Source of the DNA: Spirochaetia bacterium
GTDB taxonomy: Bacteria; Spirochaetota; Spirochaetia; Treponematales; Treponemataceae
Assembly: GCA_900767955.1 (NCBI GenBank)
Contig: CAAGBC010000049.1
Span: 1 to 64,000 of the forward strand
Direction of reading: 5' to 3'
Length of the DNA: 64,000 nt
Positions 15,364 to 23,700 of the stretch are shown piece after piece. The notes beneath the pieces are model-generated. The model did no database searches. It was not told the origin of the DNA and saw only the letters and a list, made by a program, of their open reading frames with translations. The position numbers and the translations under genes were made by a program. Numbering within the stretch: the stretch's first letter is position 1; the number at the start of each line of letters is the position of its first letter.

Positions 15364-17922
15364 ATGAAAAAACTAAAATGTCTTGCCGCGTTTATAATTG
15401 TGGCAACATTATTTGGTGGAGTCTTGGGATGTAAACAAGAACCAGAAATCAAGTATGTTGAAGTAGAAAAGCAACCAGATGGCGTTGCTCCTGCTGATGT
15501 AACAAATTTAGTTGTTACAAACAAAGACGCAAGTGTTTTACTAACTTGGACAGACGCCACAGACGAAGACATTTACGGCTACGAAGTAAGTTGGAAAACA
15601 TCTACTGAAAACAGAGCTGCCGCTGCAATGGAATCAAATTCTATAATGGTAGCCCCAGGTGCAAAAGGTTGTTACATTAGCAACTTAACAAATGGAACAG
15701 AATATGCTTTTACAGTAAAATCTGTTGATACAAGCGGAAACAAAAGTGCAGGTGTTACAAAAACAATTACACCAAGCATTATAGAAAAATCACCACTTGC
15801 AATAACTCTTACAGCAAATACAACATCAAAAACAAATCAAAATGTTGTAATTTCTGTAAATGCAACAACAGACAATGCAAGTGAAGTAAAGAAAATTGCT
15901 TACAAAGAAGGCACTTTGGCAGATATAGAAAGTGTACTTGCAGGAACAAATATTACAGAAACAAAACAAATTACAGCAACAGAAAATACTACATTTACCG
16001 TTGCAGTAACAGACACAGCAGGACGCCGTGAACTTGCTTTTGTTACAGTGAATAATATTGATAAAACAGCTCCATCACAAGTTGCAAATGTCATTCCAAT
16101 TTATTCAAGAAATAATAACGCAATTAAATTGTCTTGGACAAATCCAGCAGACGAAGATTTTGCAGGAACAGAAATTGTTTATGGCAAAACAGATAGCGAA
16201 GAAACAATAACACTAACTTTTGATAAAAATACAACATCAGCAACAATAAAAAACATTGCTGACGATGATAGTGAATACACAATTGCAATTAAAACAAAAG
16301 ATGACCTTGGAAACCTTAGCGAAGCAAAAACAGTTACAGTAGTTGCAGCCACAGGTGCAAAAATTACAAGTGTAAATCTTGATAGAACTCACTTAGATTC
16401 TATTATGGCAAACCGCAATATTAGCGTAACAATTACCGGAAGTAATTTTGACCTTTTATCAAGTCTTTTGGTACAAGTAACAGATGGCTCAAAAGCAGAA
16501 ACCCCAGTAACAGCAACAATCAATAAAGAAACAAATACAGCAACAGCAACAGTTATAGCCCCTGTGCCAGCAAGTCCTACAAACAATGGAACAACCTACA
16601 CTGTAAAAGTAATTGTAGATAGCACAACACCAGCAGAAACAACAGCAGAGTTTGTTGTAAGTTTACCAGCTGATGTAAGATATATTACTTTAGCACAAAC
16701 ACAAATACCAGTAGGAACAGAAGATAATGTAACAGCTACAATAAAAGGATACAACTTTGATATTCGTGGTGTAACAAAAGTAAAATTACTAGATTCAAAT
16801 GGAGATGAAGTAATAGAAAGTACAGTTGAAGTTCCTCTTGAAACAAAAACAAGTGAAACAGAATTTACAGTAGATATTCCTTTACCAACAACAGAAGGTG
16901 TTTATACAGTTGCAGTATTCTTTGATGATGTAAAAGATACAACTACAACAACACTACAAGTTTACGGAACTCCTATTATTTCTGAAGTTACAATTCCTGT
17001 TGCAGGAACAAGTTATGGAGGAAATGTATTACCAGTAACAATTAATGGTAAAAATTTTACAGCCCCAGGTGTTACAGCAAGTGGATTTACAAGCACAGGA
17101 GCAACTTTAACTAATGTAACAATTGTAAGTGATACAAAAGTAACAGCAGAAGTAGCTTGCCCTTATGCAGCAGGAACAACAAATGTAACAGTAAGTTATG
17201 GAGATTCTAATACAACAACAACATTAAAAGTAATAGAATCAGTAGCTTCATCTTATGCAGTAGGAGATATTATCTTAACAAATGGCTCAAAAGTGTCTGT
17301 AAATGATGTTGAAACTTATTCACCTGATAACGCAAATAAACCAATAGGTGTAGTTGCAATGATTACTGATGTTTACGGAGTTCCAAACCCAAAAGTAATA
17401 GGCTTACAAAAGTCTGCAAGTGAATTAATGTGGGCACCAGATGATACAACAGGATATAACACAAAGTTTACTAACATAGTTTGTACACCAAGCAAAAATG
17501 GTACAGGTGCAGCATTAACAGCAACTTTTACAGGCGACACAGATGGAAGTGATAATTGGGAAGAAATTTGTGCTGTAGACCCAGAAGGAACAGCTGATGC
17601 AGCAACAAATTACCCAGCTTTTAATTTTGCAAATACTTATGGAACAACAGCAGGATTAACAGGCACAGATTATGAAAACGGTTGGTATGTACCAAGTCTT
17701 GCAGAATTATGTGAAGTATACAAAAACAAAGAAGTAATACAAATATCATTAACAAAAGCGAATGGATTTAAAATTGGCACAAGTGCTTACTGGAGCAGTT
17801 CCCAGTTCGCTTCCTACAATGGTGACGCGTACCGAGTGAGTTTCAACGCCGGCTACGTGAGCGGCTTCAGCAAGTACTACAATGTTAATGTGTTTGTTCT
17901 GCAGGCTTTAACAGCAGAGTAA
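15364..17922 (+). CDS. diversity-generating retroelement target: variable surface lipoprotein with FN3/TIG-like repeats and C-type-lectin-like (DUF1566) end
   Basis: An 852-residue lipoprotein. The start at 15364 follows GAGGAGG and begins the signal MKKLKCLAAFIIVATLFGGVLGC with lipidated Cys23; the upstream ATG at 15337 is rejected. Domains, roughly: FN3 (43-140), Ig-like (143-232), FN3 (236-330), three IPT/TIG-like beta domains (331-430, 434-533, 535-625), then a DUF1566/CLec-like domain (630-852) with NGWYVPSLAELCEVY and YWSSSQ. Residues 810-847 are encoded by the variable repeat; positions such as F, Y, G, D, R, S, A, Y correspond to AAC/AAT codons in the template. This matches TvpA-type treponemal targets, though with a longer stalk. 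I infer a surface-anchored, ligand-binding tip raised above the membrane. The ligand is unknown. Confidence 0.92.
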   Translation: MKKLKCLAAFIIVATLFGGVLGCKQEPEIKYVEVEKQPDGVAPADVTNLVVTNKDASVLLTWTDATDEDIYGYEVSWKTSTENRAAAAMESNSIMVAPGAKGCYISNLTNGTEYAFTVKSVDTSGNKSAGVTKTITPSIIEKSPLAITLTANTTSKTNQNVVISVNATTDNASEVKKIAYKEGTLADIESVLAGTNITETKQITATENTTFTVAVTDTAGRRELAFVTVNNIDKTAPSQVANVIPIYSRNNNAIKLSWTNPADEDFAGTEIVYGKTDSEETITLTFDKNTTSATIKNIADDDSEYTIAIKTKDDLGNLSEAKTVTVVAATGAKITSVNLDRTHLDSIMANRNISVTITGSNFDLLSSLLVQVTDGSKAETPVTATINKETNTATATVIAPVPASPTNNGTTYTVKVIVDSTTPAETTAEFVVSLPADVRYITLAQTQIPVGTEDNVTATIKGYNFDIRGVTKVKLLDSNGDEVIESTVEVPLETKTSETEFTVDIPLPTTEGVYTVAVFFDDVKDTTTTTLQVYGTPIISEVTIPVAGTSYGGNVLPVTINGKNFTAPGVTASGFTSTGATLTNVTIVSDTKVTAEVACPYAAGTTNVTVSYGDSNTTTTLKVIESVASSYAVGDIILTNGSKVSVNDVETYSPDNANKPIGVVAMITDVYGVPNPKVIGLQKSASELMWAPDDTTGYNTKFTNIVCTPSKNGTGAALTATFTGDTDGSDNWEEICAVDPEGTADAATNYPAFNFANTYGTTAGLTGTDYENGWYVPSLAELCEVYKNKEVIQISLTKANGFKIGTSAYWSSSQFASYNGDAYRVSFNAGYVSGFSKYYNVNVFVLQALTAE
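17792..17905 (+). other. variable repeat (VR) of the diversity-generating retroelement
   Basis: Ungapped alignment to the template repeat at 19098-19211 (constant offset 1306). In 17794-17905 there are 21 differences, 20 of them at template adenines (A to G, T or C) and one G to T (17807 against 19113). Two more A-to-G differences at 17792-17793 may extend it. The 3' end, GTGTTTGTTCTGCAGG, is identical in both copies and is the probable initiation-of-homing segment. Confidence 0.95.
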
Positions 17923-17938
17923 GCGTAGCTTAGTCTGC
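17914..17938 (+). other. hairpin/cruciform just downstream of VR
   Basis: GCAGA-G-TAAGC-GTA-GCTTA-G-TCTGC: a 10-bp interrupted stem with a 3-nt loop, beginning 8 nt after VR and spanning the stop codon. In the Bordetella phage element a hairpin in this position stimulates retrohoming, so this is the best candidate for the equivalent. Confidence 0.6.
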
Positions 17939-17957
17939 ATTAACTATTAAACTATTT

Positions 17958-18009
17958 GTTCATAAAGTAGCGTACGCTACTTTATGAACTCGGTGGCGTA
18001 CGCCACCGA
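17958..18009 (+). repeat. two tandem perfect palindromes, possible cruciforms or terminator
   Basis: A 32-bp perfect palindrome (17958-17989; half-site GTTCATAAAGTAGCGT) is followed at once by a 20-bp perfect palindrome (17990-18009; half-site TCGGTGGCGT). Both share the centre GCGTACGC. An A6T8 tract follows, so the second could terminate the lipoprotein transcript. Confidence 0.8.
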
Positions 18010-18042
18010 AAAAATTTTTTTTATGAAAAGAGGATTATGGGT

Positions 18043-18543
18043 ATGAGTAATATTATTGAATTTGAAGATATTGTATCAAAACCTGTAGGTGTAACTTATG
18101 AAAGAGTTCAAACTCTTGGTATATATTGTTTTCAAGCAGAAAAAAAAGAAAGAAATGCTGCATATTTTTTGCCAAGATTATCTTGGAATAAAAATATTGA
18201 TTATCTAAAATCAATTTATTCTGATATAGAAAACGAATCAAATTTACAAGGCAAAGGAATTTACACATCTGTTTGGAATATAGAAAAACATTATGATAAT
18301 ATTTCATTAAAAAATGCAGATAAACGACTAGAACATGATATGCATACACTAAGTGCTTTTAAGGCATGGGTAAAAGCAGATTCAAATTTAAGTGAAGATA
18401 CCGAACTTCAAATATATGTCTTAGCTAGCGAAAGAGTTTTTCCAAAGTATAAATTTACAGAGTTACAAAATACATCTGCTACAATTTATTATAATTGGGA
18501 TGAAATCTTAGAAAAAACACAAATAGAAAGTAAAGGCAACTAA
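18043..18543 (+). CDS. unknown 166-aa protein inside the retroelement
   Basis: I do not recognise this protein. The start at 18043 is preferred because AGAGGA lies 8 nt upstream; the ATG at 18037 is only 2 nt from it. There is no signal sequence or membrane helix. The sequence is mixed alpha/beta with aromatic-rich stretches (GIYCFQAEKKERNAAYFLPRLSW, GIYTSVWNIEKHYD, FKAWVKADSNLSEDTELQIYVLASERVFPKY). Its stop is 1 nt before the avd TTG start, so translation of the two is probably coupled. Placement between target gene and avd, in the same orientation, suggests a role in the retroelement or in handling the variable protein, but nothing in the sequence proves that. Confidence 0.7.
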   Translation: MSNIIEFEDIVSKPVGVTYERVQTLGIYCFQAEKKERNAAYFLPRLSWNKNIDYLKSIYSDIENESNLQGKGIYTSVWNIEKHYDNISLKNADKRLEHDMHTLSAFKAWVKADSNLSEDTELQIYVLASERVFPKYKFTELQNTSATIYYNWDEILEKTQIESKGN

Positions 18544-18544
18544 T

Positions 18545-18919
18545 TTGTCCCTTTACTACGATTTACCAGTATTCAAAGATGTCTACAAAATGACACTACG
18601 CATATTTGAACTTACATCAAATTTTAGTCGTGAATATAAATTTACCTTAGGTCAAGATTTAAAAAGAGATTGTATTTTACTTGTGCGTAGTATTTACAGA
18701 GCAAATAAATGCAAAGATAAGGTTTTGTATCTTGAACAATTTTTAGACAGCTTTGAAGTTGTAAAATTAGAAATACGGTTATGTAAAGATTTAAAATTAA
18801 TTTCTGTAAAACAACAAGCAGAACTTGTTTTACTTACAGAAAATATAGGAAAACAAATTACTGGGTGGCGTAATGCCCAAGATAAAATTGTGAATAATCG
18901 GGCAATGCCTGATAAATAA
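18545..18919 (+). CDS. avd: accessory variability determinant (Avd-like four-helix protein)
   Basis: A 124-residue basic helical protein starting at TTG (18545), one base after the preceding stop. The pattern LPVFKDVYKMTLRIFELTSNFSREYKFTLGQDLKRDCILLVRSIYRANKC...LEQFLDSFEVVKLEIRLCKDLKLISVKQQAELVLLTENIGKQITGWRNA is that of Avd / 23S-insertion-type four-helix bundles found beside diversity-generating reverse transcriptases. Avd forms a pentameric barrel that binds nucleic acid and RT and is needed for mutagenic cDNA synthesis. The last nine residues are encoded inside a 43-bp sequence repeated after the RT gene, so the native end may have been replaced. Confidence 0.88.
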   Translation: MSLYYDLPVFKDVYKMTLRIFELTSNFSREYKFTLGQDLKRDCILLVRSIYRANKCKDKVLYLEQFLDSFEVVKLEIRLCKDLKLISVKQQAELVLLTENIGKQITGWRNAQDKIVNNRAMPDK

Positions 18920-18938
18920 ATGCCAGAATTTATATTGC
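18896..18938 (+). repeat. 43-bp direct repeat, left copy (bounds the TR-RT block)
   Basis: Begins AATCGGGCAATGCCTGATAA and ends TTTATATTGC; identical over 43 bp to 20421-20463. This copy contains the end and stop codon of avd. Confidence 0.95.
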
Positions 18939-19097
18939 TACGGTGATATAAAGAGAGCGTGCTTTTGTGTAAAAGCGGCAAAGTCTCCTGCATCAAAAAT
19001 AAACCTTAAACCAAGGAATAGGCAGAAATTGCTTTTTGTAGGGATATAGTTTTTATAAAGAATTCTCTTTGTAAAGTATAAGATTTTGCGAAAATTG

Positions 19098-19211
19098 AAA
19101 GCAGTTCCCAGAGAGCTTCCAACAATAATAACGCGTACCAAGTGAATTTCAACGACGGCAACGTGAACAACAACAACAAGAACAACAATAATAATGTGTT
19201 TGTTCTGCAGG
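19098..19211 (+). other. template repeat (TR) of the diversity-generating retroelement
   Basis: Non-coding copy of the VR, rich in AAC and AAT triplets when read in the VR frame (it would encode a long Asn stretch). From 19100 to 19211 it has 44 adenines, 20 of which differ in the present VR. Located between avd and RT, the usual order. The 160 bp before it (18939-19097) have no gene and probably form the structured RNA needed for priming. Confidence 0.95.
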
Positions 19212-19229
19212 ATTTTACACAAAGCTTTT

Positions 19230-19265
19230 GCCACATAAATTGATATTTGTGTGGCGTTTTTTTTT
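19230..19265 (+). terminator. Rho-independent terminator between TR and RT
   Basis: GCCACA (19230-19235) and TGTGGC (19250-19255) form a 6-bp stem, with further weak pairing inside the loop, followed by nine T. It ends 5 nt before the RT start codon and would release a TR RNA, leaving RT to read-through. Confidence 0.7.
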
Positions 19266-19270
19266 AGATT

Positions 19271-20437
19271 ATGGATTTAACATTAGAAGAAGTTTTTGAA
19301 GCCTATTATGAATGTCGAAAAACTAAAAGATATTCAAATGGGGCTTTACAATTTGAACTTAATTTAGAAGAAAATTTAATTCAATTATATTCTCAATTAA
19401 TAACTCAAGAATGGCAACCTGGAAAATCAACTTGTTTTATAGTAACAAGACCAGTTCGTCGTGAAATTTTTGCAGCTCCATTTAGAGACCGAATTGTTCA
19501 TCATATTTTAATTCGCAGACTTAATTCTACATTTGAAAAATATTTTATTTATGATAGTTATGCATGTCGCAAGCAAAAAGGAACTCATGCCGCAATAAAA
19601 AGGGTTGAGCATTTTATAAAAAGTCAATTAAACAATGGAAAATCAAATGTCTATGTCTTAAAACTTGATATAAAAGGTTTTTTTATGAATATTGATAAAA
19701 ATCTTTTATGGCAAAAGTTGGAAAAATTTATAGATATAAATTACAAAACTGATTCAGTAGATTTTGAAAAATATTTATGTAAACAAATCATTTTTAACGA
19801 CCCAACAAAAAATTGTATGATTCGAAGTCCTTTGTATGAATGGAAGGAACTGCCAAAAGATAAAAGTTTGTTTACAACAAAAGAAAATTGCGGACTTCCA
19901 ATTGGAAATTTAACAAGCCAAGTTTTTGCAAACTTTTTTCTATCAGAATTTGATCATTTTATAAAACATACGTTAAAAGTAAAATGTTATGTGCGTTATG
20001 TTGATGATTGTGTTATTATTCATAAAAATAAAGATTTTCTAAAATATATTATAAAAAAGGCTAAAAATTTTTTAGAACAAAAATTAAACCTTACACTTCA
20101 TCCAAAAAAAATATATTTGCAATTAGCTCAAAATGGAGTAGCGTTTTTGGGAACTTTTATAAAACCAAATTACACAGTTTGTAGTCATCGTGTAAAAAAT
20201 AATTTTGTAGAATCTCTTAAGAAATATGCAACTCTTGCAAATAATCATAAATTATCAAAAGAAGAAAAACAAAATTGTCTTTCTAGCGTAAATTCTTATC
20301 TTGGAATTATGAGTCATTACAAAACATATAATTTTAGAAAAAAACAAATTTTACGTTATTTTGAAAAATGGCTTAAGAAAAGTTATTGTATTCCAGAAAA
20401 TTGCAAAAAAATAATGAATAAATCGGGCAATGCCTGA
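19271..20437 (+). CDS. diversity-generating retroelement reverse transcriptase
   Basis: A 388-residue reverse transcriptase. Motifs in order: PVRREIFAAPFRDRIVHHIL (61-80), YACRKQKGTHAAI (97-109), KLDIKGFF (131-138), IGNLTSQ (211-217), YVDD (243-246), and LHPKKIYL. IGNLTSQ in place of the QGxxxSP of other RTs is the hallmark of error-prone DGR enzymes, which misincorporate opposite template adenines. No intron maturase, retron or integrase domain is present. The ATG has no Shine-Dalgarno and follows a terminator T-run by 5 nt, so expression is probably low. The C-terminal few residues are encoded in the right copy of the 43-bp repeat. Confidence 0.96.
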   Translation: MDLTLEEVFEAYYECRKTKRYSNGALQFELNLEENLIQLYSQLITQEWQPGKSTCFIVTRPVRREIFAAPFRDRIVHHILIRRLNSTFEKYFIYDSYACRKQKGTHAAIKRVEHFIKSQLNNGKSNVYVLKLDIKGFFMNIDKNLLWQKLEKFIDINYKTDSVDFEKYLCKQIIFNDPTKNCMIRSPLYEWKELPKDKSLFTTKENCGLPIGNLTSQVFANFFLSEFDHFIKHTLKVKCYVRYVDDCVIIHKNKDFLKYIIKKAKNFLEQKLNLTLHPKKIYLQLAQNGVAFLGTFIKPNYTVCSHRVKNNFVESLKKYATLANNHKLSKEEKQNCLSSVNSYLGIMSHYKTYNFRKKQILRYFEKWLKKSYCIPENCKKIMNKSGNA

Positions 20438-20463
20438 TAAATAAATGCCAGAATTTATATTGC
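20421..20463 (+). repeat. 43-bp direct repeat, right copy (bounds the TR-RT block)
   Basis: Perfect copy of 18896-18938. Here it includes the RT stop codon in a different frame from that used by avd. The two copies are 1525 bp apart. Confidence 0.95.
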
Positions 20464-20534
20464 ACATGTCAGGAAATTAAAAAAAATAGTTATTCGTTAG
20501 AAATTTTTTTTGTTTATGTGTAAACAATTCTGAA

Positions 20535-20680
20535 TTGCACAAAGGATTGTAGCCACTTGTAAAATGGAAAACGCGTTAAGAAAAATTGTGATTAGCAATT
20601 TTTTAGTGTTTTCTATTTTATGAAGCGCTTTGACGCGGAATGGCGAAAAGCCTGGTTTTTGCGGTAGTAAAAATGTGCCC
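20535..20680 (+). repeat. dispersed structured intergenic element, copy 1
   Basis: Shares with 54101-54256 an ordered set of blocks: GGATTGTAGC near the left end, a long central hairpin, GACGxxG-AAT-GCGAAAAGCC, then GGTTTTTG, and terminal complementary ends (GCACA / TGTGC). The hairpin here is TAAAATGGAAAAC...GTTTTCTATTTTA with an inner AAAAATTG/CAATTTTT stem. The rest of the 311-bp gap to the next gene holds nothing else I can identify. Confidence 0.6.
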
Positions 20681-20774
20681 AAATTATTAATTGATTGTTA
20701 AAAATTTTGTTATGATGGCTTTTTATTTTATCTTCAATTGCTTTATAAAAAATATGGTGTATAATAGAAACAAT

Positions 20775-23700
20775 ATGGATATCTCTAATAAACTTGAAAT
20801 TGCAAAAAAATTTATTGAAACATCTAAAAAAAATCTTTGCTTTATTGTAGCTGATAGTCTTGTTTCTCAATGTATTGCAGAAGATATGAAGGATTCTTAC
20901 CAAATTATTGATTTGGCAGAAGATTTTACACCTTTTAAGCCTTTTTTGAATTTATTATCCAAAGGTAATCTTCCTGAAAAAAATGTTAGAGAAAAAACTT
21001 ATTCCATTCAAACTGAATCTTTTGTTTCATTTTTTAAAACTGGAATGGCAGAAGAACGTTATGATATTCCAATTGATAACGAAGAATTATATGAAATAAA
21101 TCAGTATGTAAAATCAATTGTCGTACTTTTTAAAGAACTTCCTGTTAAAAATTATATTTTTACAAATGCACAAAATATTTTCTCTGATTCATTTGCTGTA
21201 ATTAAAGAATTAGAAAATCATGAATTAGCAAGTAAATTTGTTTTTTGTTTTAATGCTGATGTTACAAATCCTTCTGTTGAAGTTTTAGATTTTTTGGAAA
21301 AAAATACAGAATCAGAAAACTTTATGTATCTTCAAGCTCAGTCTACTACTGCAAATACAGCTCTTGCTTTTGAAAATGAAGAATCTGAAAATTTATTGAA
21401 TGTAAGTCAAGAATTTAAAGAAACAATGATGAATAATTTTGATTTTGTATTTTCATTGTTGCGTAATAATCGTTTGTTTATGTCGTTCAAGCAGTTGAAA
21501 ATCTTGATAGCGTGGGTTTCTAAGAATTTTCCTAATATGAATTATTCTGTTTATCAAAAGCGAACCTTGCTTCATGAACTTGCAATTGATTGTTATGTAT
21601 GTAAATTGGAAGACGAATCAATTCTTCATTTTAATGATATTATTGAAACTCTTCCTGATGATGATTTTGCACTTTCAGCAGCATATTATTTAGCTAGAAT
21701 TTTCTATCTAAAAAAATCTGGTGAATTTGCAAAAAAATATGCTCTTCAAGTTTGGCAACAATTAAACGGAAATGAAGAAAATCCTTATTATGCACTTTTG
21801 TCTATGTTGGAATTTCAGTTTGTAAAACGCTCCGATGCAAATATTGCAAAAGGAAAGTATATAGAAGCGTTGAAGCAGCTTGAAGCTCACGGATTTGTAA
21901 ATAATTATATTGCAACAGGTTTGACTATTCCTTGGAATTTGATTAATACTCCAGATTCTAGACCTCTTATTGAAGATACAATTGATAACTGTATGCGTAT
22001 GGCAAAAAAATACGGAAATAATCATTTGTATTCTACTGCTTGCCATTGGAAAGGAATTATTGCTTCTCATTACGGTGAACGCGATGTTGCAATGAAATGG
22101 TATAACGATTGTAATAAAATACGAACAGAAATTGGAGAAATTGGTCCTCTTATGAATATTCGTAATGGCCTTTCTTATGAATCTTTGTGTCGTGCTTTAT
22201 ATAAAGATGCTTATGATTTAGTAAATGGAGTTATAAGCAATATTTATAATTTAAACGATTATTCCAGAATTGTAGACTGCTTAAAAAATATAAGTTATGC
22301 ACTTTTTTATGCTCGCCACTATGACATTGCTCATGAAATTTTTTCTTTGTTGTTGCATTTTCTTAGACTTTTTAATATGGAAGAGCAGGCTTATAATTCA
22401 TTCTTGCCATCAAGAAGTGATATTTTAATATTGAAGACAATTATTGATTTGGATAGAAAAGATGTAATTCATGCAACTATCAATTTCAATCAAATTGAAT
22501 CAACAGTAAATTCTGTTACAATGGAAGAAAAACCTTTAATTCCTTTTATTCGTGCAATTTTGTTAGCAAATGATTCTATGTTTGAAGAATCTGAAAAAGC
22601 TGTTGAATTGTGTGTTCAGGAATTTAAGAAAATTAAAAGTAATCAAACCCACAAAATATGTTTCGTTTATTTTGAATATGCAGTTTTATTAAAAAGATTA
22701 AATCAAATGGAACTTTCTCAGAAATATCTTGATTTAGGATATAATCTTGCAAAAGAAAATAATTTTGCATATTACACAAAAAATAAAGATAGCGTTTCTG
22801 TTGAAGATTATTTAAATGGTTATGAAAAATACGATGAATTAAATATTAATTTGGCTTTCCTTTTAGAAAAAGCAGAAAAGGAAAATCTATTAACTCAACT
22901 TCATAAACGAATTCACGATTACCAATTCTTGAATAAAGTAAAAACAAATAACTTAAGATCTTCTAATCTTAAGAAGTATATTGAAAACACTGTTTTGTAT
23001 ATTTATGAATATTGTTTTGCAGAATCTGTATTTATTGGTGAACTAACAGACGAAGGAGCAGGAACTCTTTATTCTATTAGTCGTGGAAAATCTGTAAATA
23101 TTTCTTCACAAAAGTGGAAGAAGTTGTTCAAAGAATCTACAAATAAAGAAGTTACTCAATTTGTTTATAAAGAAAAGCAACAACTGTTTTTTGGTAATAT
23201 GACTCAATTTGAGTATAAGTTTGGAATTGTTATTATTCCTACTGAACAAAATCCATTTACTAACGAAAGTATTAATACTTTGAATATTGCGCTTTCTACT
23301 ATTCAATCACAAATTGTTATTTATAAACAAGATGAAAATCTATTGTTCCTTTCTACAACAGATACTCTTTCATTGTTGAATAATAGACATGCTTTACAGA
23401 AACAACTTCTTGTTGAAGGTGATAGAATTCGTCGTTATGCAAAGCGTAAGTCAACAAAAATTCAAGTTTCTATTGCGTTTATGGATTTGGACAACTTTAA
23501 ATATTATAACGATACATTCGGACATAATGCTGGGGACTTGTTTATTACTTGTTTTGCAAAACTTCTTAAAAATACTTGTCGCCAAGTTGACTTTATTTCA
23601 CGATTTGGTGGAGATGAATTTGTTGTTGTAATGACAGACACTAATGAAACTGAATCTTGTAGAGTTTATGAACGATTAAAAGAAGCGTTGGCAAAAGAAG

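Noticed and set aside
17761..17793. TTGGCAC at 17774 as another sigma-54 promoter
   Set aside because: The -12 TTGC element is missing at the required distance and the site is inside a coding region.
19271..20437. Retron or group II intron reverse transcriptase
   Set aside because: No retron msr/msd structure, no maturase or intron domains; IGNLTSQ and the adjacent TR/VR pair identify a DGR.
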